Positions 1-8,573 of a stretch of 64,000 bases of DNA are shown piece by piece. The notes below the pieces were generated by a model. It ran no database searches. It was given only the letters and a program-made list of their open reading frames with translations, and was not told the DNA's origin. Source of the DNA: CAZFER01 sp964517495. GTDB taxonomy: Bacteria; Hinthialibacterota; Hinthialibacteria; Hinthialibacterales; Hinthialibacteraceae. The stretch covers positions 37,575-101,574 of the forward strand of contig CAZFER010000015.1 of NCBI GenBank assembly GCA_964517495.1, written 5' to 3'. Each line of letters opens with the position of its first letter. The first letter of the stretch is position 1. The position numbers and the translations under genes are program-made.

Positions 1-894
1 CAAAGAGGTGGCGGATATATCGATTGCGCTGATCAAGTTGTCATTCACCTGTCCCGCCTTGATTTTCTCCGGCCAGCGAATAATGAGGGGTATATGAATC
101 CCACCTTCATACAACCATTGTTTGCCGCGTACATGACAGCGGCCATGATCCCCCATAAAAACCACGATGGTATTATCTGCCAGACCATCCTCTTCCAATC
201 GGGTTAGCACAGCCCCGACTTTGCGGTCCAAATGGTTGAGGGTTTCGAGGTATTGTGACCAATCCTCTCTGGCGATGGGGTGGTCGGGATAATAGGGAGG
301 TACGGTGACTTCATCCGGATTAATGGGATGCTCTTTGTCGTTTTGAAAAGTGCGGTGGGCTTCGGAAAAATTGATTTGAGCGTAGAAAGGTTGATTTTCC
401 TTCAACTGATCCCAATCATTCCCGTCGAAGGGATTCTTTGCGTTAAAATTCCAATCCGTTTTGCCGGTCCCGTTTACTCCTTGCTGCAGTTTGGTGATAT
501 TGGCGGTAAAATAACCTGCGTCGCGAAAATACTCCGTAATGACGTTCACCCCATCCGGCAGTTGATAGCCATCACGGCGATGACTGCGATGGTTATGGGT
601 ATCGATGGAGGTTTGATACATGCCGGTCATAAAGGCAGACCGTGAGGCCGAACACACGGGTGAGGTGGTAAACGCATTCACAAAGCGTACACCTTCACCA
701 GCCAGCCGGTCGATATGGGGGGTATGCACCAGATCATTTCCATAACATCCCAGGTCGGGGCACAAATCCTCACCAATGATCCACAATATATTTGGGCGTT
801 CCGAGGATGCGGCGTGAGAAAACTGGCTCGATGCCATCAAAAAAGCAGGGATAGACGAAGCGGTCTTTAAGAAATCACGGCGTGAAGCGTTCAT
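1..894 (-). CDS. Sulfatase (arylsulfatase/heparan N-sulfatase type), 3' end beyond window
   Basis: Read on the minus strand from ATG at 894, preceded by a GGAGG ribosome site; the C-terminus lies beyond base 1, so about 298 residues are visible. The N-terminus carries a twin-arginine-like leader (SRRDFLK, residues 4-10), so export is expected. A sulfatase N-terminal metal-binding stretch follows (RPNILWIIGEDL, about 33-44), then the sulfatase signature CSASR at 81-85, whose Cys is the residue converted to formylglycine in type I sulfatases. Family knowledge: these enzymes hydrolyse sulfate esters or N-sulfates of glycans. The exact substrate cannot be assigned. It needs a formylglycine-generating enzyme; the two FGE-fold proteins in this window lack the catalytic cysteines, so maturation must come from elsewhere. 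Confidence 0.92.
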   Translation of the reverse strand, partial: MNASRRDFLKTASSIPAFLMASSQFSHAASSERPNILWIIGEDLCPDLGCYGNDLVHTPHIDRLAGEGVRFVNAFTTSPVCSASRSAFMTGMYQTSIDTHNHRSHRRDGYQLPDGVNVITEYFRDAGYFTANITKLQQGVNGTGKTDWNFNAKNPFDGNDWDQLKENQPFYAQINFSEAHRTFQNDKEHPINPDEVTVPPYYPDHPIAREDWSQYLETLNHLDRKVGAVLTRLEEDGLADNTIVVFMGDHGRCHVRGKQWLYEGGIHIPLIIRWPEKIKAGQVNDNLISAIDISATSL

Positions 895-1427
895 GGTTTT
901 GCCTCCAATATATCTTTAAGTTGCGTTGTTCAAAATGCTAATGTTTCAATACTTTAGCATAAATTTTTGTTAGAGTGAGTGTTGAAGTGTGTGGTCTTGT
1001 TATCAGACACTGAACATTCGCTTGAAGAAAACCTCTGGTTGGATGGATAAAGGGAATGATTTGTTAATAGGTTTAAAATCGCCCGCCGCGTTGAACCTTA
1101 GATCATTGATAGTGCCGATATAACCCGTGAAGAACGTGACCTGTTATGGCTACGTATGTAATTTACGCCAGGGTTGCCAACAAGTGGTGAGTTGAAGAAT
1201 CTTTTCGAGAGGATGCTGAATATTATTTACGTACTGTGCTAAGGTTAATCGCTGTGGATAGCGATGGAGGAATTTTATTGCCTATTTGTTCATATGAAAT
1301 ACATATCTGTATTAAATCTTATTTGTAATAAACAATGATTTTAATATGGGAAAATTTATACGTATTTTTCTTGATCATTAAGACTATATGGTATAAAATA
1401 AGAAAATAACTAAAACTGAGAGAATTC
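895..1427. other. Gene-poor interval
   Basis: About 530 bases between the divergent sulfatase and a small membrane protein gene. I see no convincing gene. A short coding-like stretch around 1095-1170 is interrupted by stops and could be decayed coding DNA. The right end is AT-rich and holds the likely promoter of the next gene. Confidence 0.5.
1371..1397 (+). promoter_or_regulatory. Possible sigma-70-type promoter
   Basis: TTGATC (1371-1376) and TATAAA (1392-1397) are separated by 15 bases, about 30 bases before the ATG at 1428. The spacer is short, so this is only a plausible promoter. Confidence 0.3.
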
Positions 1428-2000
1428 ATGTCTACAACTGCCATTATCGTTGAACACTTGATAAGCGGTTTGCAAGCCGCGATTTGGTTAACTCTCCTTA
1501 TACTTACACTTTTGGGCTACGATTGGCTTGAACTCAATCATGCGAAGGATTTTGCTGCTCAAATTTCTTTTGTGGCGCTTGCTTTAGTGTACCCAATCGG
1601 GATATTCATTGACGAAGTAGCAGATTTCTTATTTGCTAAATGGTCAGAGAAAATACGAGCCAAGAGGTTTCAGTGTGAAAACGTCAACATTGATGTGAAT
1701 ACGGTATCAGCCTTTCAAATTCTACATGTTACGAAAGATGATTTTCTACGATCCTACTTCAATTATATTCGGATGAGAATTCGAATAAGTCGCTCAGCGG
1801 CTTTGATCTTCTTTGCATGTAGTATGACAGCACTTGCATTTACAGTGTTTAGAACCGCGTATTCTTGGAAACTCTTGGCAACAGAGTTAATTGTTGGCTG
1901 CTTGCTGACGTTTTTAGCAATATGGGCATGGTATAGGGTATCCGATATATTCGCGAAGCAAGTTTCGAGGGCATACAAGGAGCATAATAATCTCAGCTAA
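1428..2000 (+). CDS. Small four-helix membrane protein, unknown function
   Basis: A 190-residue protein I do not recognise. Four hydrophobic helices are visible, at about residues 8-30, 44-64, 119-138 and 147-168, with a cytosolic-looking charged stretch between helices 2 and 3 (about 70-118) that includes SEKIRAKRF. It stands alone on the plus strand in a gene-poor region, is more AT-rich than its neighbours, and its stop codon abuts a structured sequence that resembles an integron attC site. Together these suggest an accessory or acquired gene. The ATG at 1428 has only a weak upstream GAGAG. Confidence 0.6.
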   Translation: MSTTAIIVEHLISGLQAAIWLTLLILTLLGYDWLELNHAKDFAAQISFVALALVYPIGIFIDEVADFLFAKWSEKIRAKRFQCENVNIDVNTVSAFQILHVTKDDFLRSYFNYIRMRIRISRSAALIFFACSMTALAFTVFRTAYSWKLLATELIVGCLLTFLAIWAWYRVSDIFAKQVSRAYKEHNNLS

Positions 2001-2066
2001 GAACAGAATCCAGCTGCCAGATCACTCGCTATGCTCCTTCGCTGCTGCTAAATTTGAGCGTTATCA
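1996..2066 (+). other. Possible attC-like recombination site (tentative)
   Basis: Directly after the stop codon of the membrane protein gene lies a roughly 70-base imperfect inverted repeat. The right arm ends GCTAAATTTGAGCGTTAT (2047-2064), close to the usual right half of attC sites. The left arm starts near GAAC (2001-2004) and contains AATCCAGCTGC, which partly pairs with GCAGC...AAATT on the right. The left simple site lacks a good RYYYAAC and no integrase gene is present, so the call is speculative. Confidence 0.25.
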
Positions 2067-2098
2067 TTCATAATCAAAAACCAAAGAAACAAGATACC

Positions 2099-2320
2099 AT
2101 GAAGGAAACCTACACAGCAATCGTCGAACAGTCTGGACCTTGGTGGATCGGAAGGATTGAAGAAATACCCGGTGTCAATTGCCAGGAGAAATCGAAAGAA
2201 GAATTACTCGAGACATTGAAAGTGACATTACAAGAAACATTACTCCTGGAGAAATTGGCCGGCGTATCTATCAGTTATTCCCATTCAAGAGAACAGCAAG
2301 CCTATATTTTAACAAAATAA
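2099..2320 (+). CDS. HicB-like antitoxin, orphan
   Basis: A 73-residue protein from ATG 2099; an upstream alternative start at 2054 adds 15 unlikely residues. The sequence runs YTAIVEQSGPWWIGRIEEIPG, then CQEKSKEELLETLKVTLQE, the typical HicB/DUF1902-like RNase-H-type fold in which a Trp/Gly-rich strand is followed by an amphipathic helix. HicB proteins neutralise the HicA mRNA interferase. No hicA-like double-stranded-RNA-binding-fold gene lies on either side, so it is either an orphan or a stand-alone member of the family. It could be a cassette-type gene given the attC-like sequence upstream. Confidence 0.7.
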   Translation: MKETYTAIVEQSGPWWIGRIEEIPGVNCQEKSKEELLETLKVTLQETLLLEKLAGVSISYSHSREQQAYILTK

Positions 2321-2326
2321 AAATCC

Positions 2327-2356
2327 CGATGGGTTAAACAACGAAATCCATCCTAC
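2327..2356. repeat. 30-base dispersed palindromic repeat, copy 1
   Basis: The sequence starts CGATGGGTTAAACAACG and ends CCATCCTAC. It matches the reverse complement of 33685-33714 at 28 of 30 positions. It lies in the gap after the orphan hicB. Confidence 0.75.
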
Positions 2357-2359
2357 ATC

Positions 2360-2470
2360 TTGATCAACGGTCCTAAACACGCGGATAATACGTTTATTCT
2401 CGCTCATGGAGCGGGTGCGCCTATGGATAGAGAATTCATGGACTTTTTTTGCACAAGAATTGAGCTATCA
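2360..2470 (+). pseudogene. N-terminal remnant of an alpha/beta hydrolase (COG3571-like)
   Basis: Starting from a TTG at 2360, the reading encodes INGPKHADNTFILAHGAG followed by APMDREFMDFF. This is the N-terminal signature of the COG3571/KANL3-type alpha/beta hydrolase family (first strand plus the oxyanion-side HGAGAPMDSxFM motif). After roughly 36 codons the resemblance stops. The frame then runs antisense into the 3' end of the ATP-grasp fusion gene on the other strand, giving meaningless sequence to the stop at 2737. I therefore read only the first ~110 bases as homologous and call it a truncated gene. The break point coincides with the end of the neighbouring gene, as expected from a rearrangement. 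Confidence 0.65.
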
Positions 2471-4441
2471 CCTATGAATTCGTTCCGCGGCTGTGCAGGC
2501 GGCGCTGATCGCATGGCTGACGATGTCTTGGACCATTTTGAGACGTGGTTGCTTCAAGGCATAACGCTTGATGGCTTCCTCTTCCACGGGTTCGTACATA
2601 TAGGTATCCATGGTCACTTCCAGTTGAATCACGTGGATATAATTTTCGGGATCATGGTGCTTCCGTGTGATAAATCCTCCACCATACGGTTTATTTTTAC
2701 TGACAGACAACCCCAATTTATGCACTTTGGCAGCTGACTTTAGCGCCTCCACAAAATCATGGATGATTTCAGAATCCGCGGATTGATCGTCCAGGGTGCC
2801 GACCACAAAATTGCTGCGTTCTTTACCTTCGTCATATACACGTCCCCATCCCACTGAAGACATGGTGTGGGCGTCGATAATCAGGGCATATCCTTTTTCC
2901 TTGATCATCTGGTCGGTTAAATATTCAAGGATGTCATGATAGAGATCATAATATTGCAATACATCTTTTTCCTGTTGGGGATTATACGGCTCGTTCAACA
3001 AGGTTTTATTCTCAATGGTATAATATTCAGTCGCTGGATTGGTCAGATGAGAGGGCAAATCGTCATCCTTATCGCCATCCCGCGATCGGTTCATATCCAC
3101 AAAAAAGGGAGCCAGCCGACAAACAACCTGCAAGCCATCCAGCCCTTCATATAGAATGTCACTAAGCAAATCGATTTCCTTTAAACAATTGGGGCCGAGA
3201 TCAAATTTTGGCCGATACGCCTCAGGAATCAAAATGCCGGAATGGGGTACAGATAAAATGTAGTTATTGGTACGGGGGGTAAAATCGATCAAGTCGTGGA
3301 TATGCAACGTATACGATTCGCGGCTAAATACATCAAAGACATCAATGGTGGATTCAAAGTCTTCATATAGTTTATAAATATTGCTCCACGGTGTGACGGA
3401 TGTTTCAACCAAAGGTGCGGAGATATCCTCTGGAGGGGCAGGTAATCCCAACAATTCCGATTCCAGCTTACCCAAAACAATTTTGCCCACGGAGATACCA
3501 TAACTATCATATAATCCCTGCCCGCCAGGGAACGCATTGATTTCGAGCACCTTCCCGGTGGTCAGCATATCCACCGCGGCATACCGTATTTCGGGAAAAG
3601 CGGAAATGACGTCCCTGGCGATATGTTCCTGTTCTTCGGTAAGTACATGCATCCGTTGATTTGCACCAAACGAGAGATTGGTTTTCCATTCCCCCCAGGC
3701 TGGTTCACGGCACAAGGGTGCAATCAGTTCTCCGTCAAAAAAAGTGATTACCAAATCCCCATTTCTAACTTCCGGACAAAATTCCTGAATCACCACATGT
3801 TTGTAATTTGAAATATACATAACCAGGCAATTTTCCAGTTCTGGATCGTCAAATCGAATGCGGTGCACCTGCATGCCGCACCCATAACCATACCGATCTT
3901 TTAGAATAAAGAATTCTTTATCCTTTGGCAGTTGATTAACAGCATCCATTGCCTCAATAACCGTATCGGCGGCAAAGGTTAGTGGTTGTGGGATGTGAGG
4001 AACACGCCGGGTTAGTTCATATTTATCCGTGGTTGACAAGGTGGCTTGGATACTTTCGATTAAAACCCCGTTCTTTTCGATGGTTTGTAATAGATCCAGA
4101 TGAGGCGTATCTTTATCCTTGATATCATCACCACGTGCAAAACAAATATCAACCGAGGATAGTTTTAAAGGCCGTACACCACTGACTTGCAAATGTTGAT
4201 AACACAAAACCGGGTCCCCTTCCCAATAGTCAGGAAGAACCAAATGGCTGGCTTTGGCAAGGGGTTCATCATTGTGCCGATACAAATCCGCCATGCTAAA
4301 ATGATAAATATCATGTCCCCGTGATGCAGCAACACTTAGAATTTGGGTAATTCCCGTATTGTAGAGATCCACTGTATAATGACTGTACGACAATTTTTCA
4401 CTTTCAAAAGCAATAACAAGTTTATTGGCCTCCTGATTCAC
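2468..4441 (-). CDS. ATP-grasp ligase fused to N-formylglutamate amidohydrolase domain
   Basis: A 657-residue two-domain protein. It starts at GTG 4441 with a GGAGGAA ribosome site eight bases upstream. Residues 1-330 resemble glutathione-synthetase/RimK-type ATP-grasp ligases: a KDRYGYGCGM nucleotide-binding strand (181-190), an IQEFCPE hinge (218-224) and a VLEINAFPGG metal-binding end (298-307). Residues 390-650 are an N-formylglutamate amidohydrolase fold with PHSG (399-402), VDMNRSR (448-454), DAHTM (523-527) and ENYIHVIQLE (599-608), so the metal and catalytic positions appear intact. Family knowledge predicts peptide-bond formation by the first half and formyl- or acyl-glutamate-type hydrolysis by the second. 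No signal peptide is seen, so it is probably cytosolic. The natural substrate is unknown. Confidence 0.88.
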   Translation of the reverse strand: MNQEANKLVIAFESEKLSYSHYTVDLYNTGITQILSVAASRGHDIYHFSMADLYRHNDEPLAKASHLVLPDYWEGDPVLCYQHLQVSGVRPLKLSSVDICFARGDDIKDKDTPHLDLLQTIEKNGVLIESIQATLSTTDKYELTRRVPHIPQPLTFAADTVIEAMDAVNQLPKDKEFFILKDRYGYGCGMQVHRIRFDDPELENCLVMYISNYKHVVIQEFCPEVRNGDLVITFFDGELIAPLCREPAWGEWKTNLSFGANQRMHVLTEEQEHIARDVISAFPEIRYAAVDMLTTGKVLEINAFPGGQGLYDSYGISVGKIVLGKLESELLGLPAPPEDISAPLVETSVTPWSNIYKLYEDFESTIDVFDVFSRESYTLHIHDLIDFTPRTNNYILSVPHSGILIPEAYRPKFDLGPNCLKEIDLLSDILYEGLDGLQVVCRLAPFFVDMNRSRDGDKDDDLPSHLTNPATEYYTIENKTLLNEPYNPQQEKDVLQYYDLYHDILEYLTDQMIKEKGYALIIDAHTMSSVGWGRVYDEGKERSNFVVGTLDDQSADSEIIHDFVEALKSAAKVHKLGLSVSKNKPYGGGFITRKHHDPENYIHVIQLEVTMDTYMYEPVEEEAIKRYALKQPRLKMVQDIVSHAISAACTAAERIHR

Positions 4442-4831
4442 TTTCTTAGTTCCTCCGCTATCAAAGTATTATTATCAATAATAATGTTCTTAATATATCT
4501 CCTCTGGGGATTGTAACCTCTTATCACTCAACACATCATGCCACACCCAAGAGGATGCGCCTCCCATGAAGACGCTTATAAATAATGGTTTTATATCATT
4601 CTGAAGAAAATATTTCGAAGCTTATGAGGTCCATACCTGAATCAGACAAATATTAGTATAAATTAAATATCTAAATAATAATTATACTCTCTTTTATCAC
4701 ACCCCAGAAGCCCCCATAAATGAATGTTTTAAAACTCATTGTGATCGTTGCCGCATCACAAGATAGGACGAATACAAGTAGGGGCGAACACATAGGTTCG
4801 CCCCTTGTATCAATCTTGTCTATTAATCAAC
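4442..4831. other. AT-rich intergenic interval
   Basis: About 390 bases with no gene-like reading frame. Apart from the hairpin at 4772-4810 I see no feature. A run of A/T around 4650-4700 could hold promoter elements but nothing specific stands out. Confidence 0.5.
4772..4810. repeat. Long hairpin, dispersed GGGGCGAAC palindrome
   Basis: Stem ATACAAG + GGGGCGAAC (4772-4789) pairs with GTTCGCCCC + TTGTAT (4796-4810), with a six-base loop. A related hairpin lies at about 38529-38555. It sits just downstream of the secreted protein gene ending at 4832 and may stop its transcription, but there is no clear U-tract, so I class it as a dispersed palindrome. Confidence 0.65.
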
Positions 4832-5968
4832 TTAAAAAATTTCCCAGGATTGGATCCCAGTTCCTGCTGCACGTGATAGGCGCAGGTTATCAACATAAAG
4901 CCTCAAGCCATCCACCCCTCCACCGTTGGTTGATAGTCTTAATGCAATGGAAGCGTCATCCGATTGGTATATGGGTTCGATCACATCCGCACGCAAGGTT
5001 TGGAACGGAAAACCATCGGTTCCTTCCACCGGTCCATATTGTTGAACAAACGTATGCCATTGTTCGGTTGCAACCGATGTATAGGATCCATTAACAAGGG
5101 TCATCGATTCATTCACTTCATTCCCATCCGCATCCAAGGTGGTAGTATCAGCGGCCAGGCCAAAATTGCCCCACCCGCCGGAAGCGGTTCCATCCAGATA
5201 AAGGTCAAAATGGACTCGTTCATATTGGGCGACCTCGGGGATATCTGAAATATCAAAGGTGAACCGGTCATTATTGGCATCCGATAGGGTTACAAACAAA
5301 AAACCATCCCCTTCAGTCGGTGTTACATCCCCCTCGGTGATAATTCCACCTTCGAATTCATCGGGAAAAGTGACATTTTCCAGATCGGCTTCTGAATTAA
5401 AGCCATTGAGCAAAAAATATTCACGTTCAGGGCTTTCTTTTCGAACCCGGGCTTCAATATCATCCATATAGATAATACCAGTGAAGTCTTCGGTCGGATT
5501 AATGAATGATCCCCATGAATTAACTTCTGAAAAGGCAGCGGCGGTTTCTTCAGGATACCACCAGGCTAGTTTTTTCCATTCACCGATATCGTCTTCGGTA
5601 TAATGGCGATATCCGAGATTGGCGCCACCAAATTCCCAATTCATTCGGAAAGGAGCGGTGGCATTCACCCAGACATTCATTTCATCGGTACCGGATAAAT
5701 CGAGTGTTCCCACATGGTCAGGAAACTGCCAGGTGGAAAATTGCCATTGAGCGGTTCCACCGGCAATATCAAGGATTAATGCATATTCCCCACTATGAAC
5801 CGGTTCCCCTGGAATGGTAAATCCAGTGAAGAAATCCCAACTTGCACTGATGCTTGGTGTGTTCTGGCCTTCAAAATCCATAATCGTGATGAACTCATGA
5901 TCATCTTGTGCAACCGCAATACCTATCACTAACATCGACATCACTGATGCTAAAGCAATTTTCTTCAT
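4832..5968 (-). CDS. Secreted protein with two beta-sandwich (carbohydrate-binding-like) domains
   Basis: A 378-residue exported protein starting at ATG 5968, chosen because GGAGG lies seven bases upstream; a longer reading from 5983 has none. Residues 1-20 are a Sec signal peptide ending in AVAQ. The mature protein has two similar-sized parts. In the first, about 25-175, aromatic residues and a closing YMDDIEAR recall jelly-roll carbohydrate-binding modules. The second, about 185-370, closes with VDNLRLSR. No catalytic motif is recognised. It is the last gene of a probable three-gene minus-strand operon with the DUF1080 and PQQ-propeller genes (gaps about 80 bases), so a role in binding extracellular sugar polymers is inferred. 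Confidence 0.7.
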   Translation of the reverse strand: MKKIALASVMSMLVIGIAVAQDDHEFITIMDFEGQNTPSISASWDFFTGFTIPGEPVHSGEYALILDIAGGTAQWQFSTWQFPDHVGTLDLSGTDEMNVWVNATAPFRMNWEFGGANLGYRHYTEDDIGEWKKLAWWYPEETAAAFSEVNSWGSFINPTEDFTGIIYMDDIEARVRKESPEREYFLLNGFNSEADLENVTFPDEFEGGIITEGDVTPTEGDGFLFVTLSDANNDRFTFDISDIPEVAQYERVHFDLYLDGTASGGWGNFGLAADTTTLDADGNEVNESMTLVNGSYTSVATEQWHTFVQQYGPVEGTDGFPFQTLRADVIEPIYQSDDASIALRLSTNGGGVDGLRLYVDNLRLSRAAGTGIQSWEIF

Positions 5969-6049
5969 TTCAATTCCTCCCATAAAAAGAGTTTGGACTG
6001 AATATATATTAACAAAATACTCATAAAATCAATAGGTTGTTCGTCTAAT

Positions 6050-7192
6050 TTATTGCTTAGACAAGATACGGATATTTTTCCAATAAGTATCCATTTCGTT
6101 TCCTTTATGGATTTGAAAAGCAAACACGCCTTTTTGACGTTCAGGATCATGGTGTTCGATGGATTTGATGCCATTGATGAACAGTTCCACTTTAGGGCCA
6201 ATGGCGGTGATTTCATAAGTATTCCAACCGTCCCAATCGATGATTTTGCTAAAATCCTGCTTGGGTTTGACCAAAACGCCTTGTTCGCTTTGATCATATA
6301 AATGGCCGTTGATCCAATCGCTGCCAGCGGCCAGGTCAGCTTGGAAACCGTGGATCATATCATCCACCTGCCAGCTACGAAATTGGATGCCGGAATTCCC
6401 TTCTTTCATTTTAAAATGGGTGAAGAAATGGAAATGGGAGTATTCATCTTGTGATACCAACCACCCATAACCACCACCTTTGGTTTTTCCATGTATTACA
6501 CCGTCTTCCACTGTCCAGGTGGCATCGCCCACTTGTTTCCACCCGCTAAAGTCTTTGCCATTGAAAAGAGACTGCCATTGCACATCACTGGGAACGGGTA
6601 ATATCCGAATGTCGTCCCACTGCATATGGCCTCCCTGTCCAGGCCCCATTTGCAAGGCGATAATGCCGCTTTTATCGCCTTCAGGGTCTTTCAAATCGAC
6701 CGTTTTAATCCCGTTAACCCATACGATGAGGTGATCACCGATGGCGGATATTTCATACTCATTCCATTGGCCTTTTTTAAAAAGTTTTTCGGCAGGCACT
6801 TTGTTTTCTTGCAACATTCCACGTCCATTTTCATCCAATAGAGCACCTGTGGCAAACGTTCTTCCTGGATCAAGATTAGCCTGATAGCCGATCATTTTTG
6901 TGCCTTCCAAGCGGCTGCGAACTTGAATACCACTATTACCCCCCCACCACTTAAAGCGGAGTTTAAGCACAAAATCGGTATAAGGCTTTTCGATAACAAG
7001 CCATCCCATTTCTTCACCGGTGGCTTTGGTTTCAATCATACCATCTTTCACTTTCCATTCTTGATCACCGATGATTTTCCACCCATCAAGGTTTTCCCCA
7101 TTAAACAGAAATTCCCACCCTTGCGCACTAACCAATGATGGGCTTAATACCAAAACCGCTATGATCATAACCCAAATGCTTCTTTTTTTCAT
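6050..7192 (-). CDS. Secreted double DUF1080 (3-keto-disaccharide hydrolase-like) protein
   Basis: A 380-residue protein with a strong signal peptide (residues 1-24, ending SLVSAQ) and an upstream AAAGGAG site. Two tandem copies of the DUF1080/3-keto-disaccharide hydrolase fold are plain. The first starts WEFLFNGENLDGWK (about 27) and the second WQSLFNGKDFSGWK (about 206). Each contains GNSGIQ(V/F)RS and a WNEYEI or WNTYEI strand. The family is a concanavalin-like jelly roll, extracellular, and reported to act on 3-keto-glycosides. The tandem arrangement suggests internal duplication. It is flanked by the PQQ-propeller gene upstream and the beta-sandwich protein downstream, probably co-transcribed. 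Confidence 0.9.
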   Translation of the reverse strand: MKKRSIWVMIIAVLVLSPSLVSAQGWEFLFNGENLDGWKIIGDQEWKVKDGMIETKATGEEMGWLVIEKPYTDFVLKLRFKWWGGNSGIQVRSRLEGTKMIGYQANLDPGRTFATGALLDENGRGMLQENKVPAEKLFKKGQWNEYEISAIGDHLIVWVNGIKTVDLKDPEGDKSGIIALQMGPGQGGHMQWDDIRILPVPSDVQWQSLFNGKDFSGWKQVGDATWTVEDGVIHGKTKGGGYGWLVSQDEYSHFHFFTHFKMKEGNSGIQFRSWQVDDMIHGFQADLAAGSDWINGHLYDQSEQGVLVKPKQDFSKIIDWDGWNTYEITAIGPKVELFINGIKSIEHHDPERQKGVFAFQIHKGNEMDTYWKNIRILSKQ

Positions 7193-7274
7193 TTAATCGG
7201 ATCTCCTTTTATGAATATGAATTTCACAGACTTACTATCTCGAAAATAAAGGAATTTGGCAAGGCTTGGTGAAT

Positions 7275-8573
7275 CTATTCCCCGGCGGATAAATCCACAC
7301 AAATAAGTTCTTTATCATTGCGGGCAAACACATGTTTATAAGCAAAGGCCGGATGAGACCAGCATATTTTGTAACGGCGCTGCACCAAATCTGTGGTGGG
7401 TTCAATCAATTTAGCCCGATCGATTTCATGGAAGCCTTTTGGAGTCAATTGGCTGATAATTAATTCACCTAACTCGTTAAACATCCAGACCTTATCTCCA
7501 TTCTGCACCATGTGGATGTTTGCCCAGCGTCCCTTGGGAACAGCGGTTAAATCCTCCCAAATACGCTCACCATTTTCTGCTTTCAGGCATCGCAATTCCC
7601 CATAACTATCAACACCATAAATATAGTCTCCATCAACAATAGGAGTGCTAATAATCGAATGAAGACTAATCGTTCTGCGTTCGGTGGGCCCTTTTTTACG
7701 CCATATTTCTTCGACCTTAACAGCATCCTGTTTTAATTTGAGCATGAGGGAACCGTCATAAAAGGCACTGACAAATATACGGTTGCGATCAAAAACAGGT
7801 GTTGCCACATTAAGAACCATGCGCGAGGGCTTAAAGGGATGCGTCCAGTATACTTCCCCGCTTTCCGGATTAAGGCCCGAAACACTTTCTCCCGTCCAAA
7901 CCACCAAAATACGTTTCCCCGCTTGATTGACGATGATCGGGGCGGAATAAGAGGCCTTATCATCCAAAGCACGCCAGATTTCCTCACCCGTTTTCTTATT
8001 CAACGCAATAACACACGCCCCATCCGACCCTCCAACATGGAGAATCACCCGGTTCCCGTCCACCAAGGGTGAAGCGGAAATCCCCCAAATGGGAACTCGA
8101 AGCTCAAATTCCTTATTCAGGTCCTTTTCCCAAATCACCGTCCCTTTTGCTGCATCAAAACAATGAAAATAACCCATCGCACCCAATGCGTAAGCATAGC
8201 CATCGTTTATTGTCACCGAAGCACGAGGGCCAAGTGGATAATCAATGCGATAAGAGCAAGGATAAGAGTGAGACCAAAGGCTATCACCGGTTTTCCAATC
8301 AAAACAATGCACCCGTTCCACTTCTTCCGGTTGTGTCACACGGTCCATGACATACACGCGTCCATTAGCGACGGTTGGACCACAATATCCGGCAGCAATA
8401 GGTGCCCTCCAACGTGATTCGAGTTTTGAGGAAGCAAATTCTTTGATGATTCCATTCTCGCTCCAAACTCCATCACGGCCAGGGCCGCGCCACTGGGGCC
8501 ATTCTTCAGAATAGGCACCCATAATGGGCAATAATAATACTGTTAGAAACATCGCCATCAATTTTAATCTCAT
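7275..8573 (-). CDS. Secreted PQQ-like beta-propeller protein
   Basis: A 432-residue protein with a signal peptide (residues 1-22) followed by EEWPQWRGPGRDGVW, the typical opening of planctomycete-style PQQ-like propeller proteins related to BamB. Repeated blades carry short YAxxxxGxxxCxDAxxGxxxW-like patterns, such as YFHCFDAAKGTVIWE and VIALNKKTGEEIW. The propeller fills the whole chain. Family members act as extracytoplasmic binding or scaffolding proteins, or as dehydrogenase-like domains; no cofactor-binding catalytic residues can be assigned. An AAAGGAAA site precedes the ATG. It is first in the probable operon with DUF1080 and beta-sandwich genes. Confidence 0.85.
   Translation of the reverse strand: MRLKLMAMFLTVLLLPIMGAYSEEWPQWRGPGRDGVWSENGIIKEFASSKLESRWRAPIAAGYCGPTVANGRVYVMDRVTQPEEVERVHCFDWKTGDSLWSHSYPCSYRIDYPLGPRASVTINDGYAYALGAMGYFHCFDAAKGTVIWEKDLNKEFELRVPIWGISASPLVDGNRVILHVGGSDGACVIALNKKTGEEIWRALDDKASYSAPIIVNQAGKRILVVWTGESVSGLNPESGEVYWTHPFKPSRMVLNVATPVFDRNRIFVSAFYDGSLMLKLKQDAVKVEEIWRKKGPTERRTISLHSIISTPIVDGDYIYGVDSYGELRCLKAENGERIWEDLTAVPKGRWANIHMVQNGDKVWMFNELGELIISQLTPKGFHEIDRAKLIEPTTDLVQRRYKICWSHPAFAYKHVFARNDKELICVDLSAGE

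Noticed and set aside
280..645. A 121-codon plus-strand frame
   Set aside because: It is antisense to the sulfatase gene, which carries the CSASR signature on the minus strand.
1095..1170. Coding-like stretch (ITREERDLLW) between the sulfatase and the small membrane gene
   Set aside because: Stops on both sides and no start or ribosome site; too short to assign.
2468..2737. Continuation of the plus-strand hydrolase frame to 2737
   Set aside because: This part is antisense to the well-conserved end of the N-formylglutamate amidohydrolase domain and has no hydrolase motifs.
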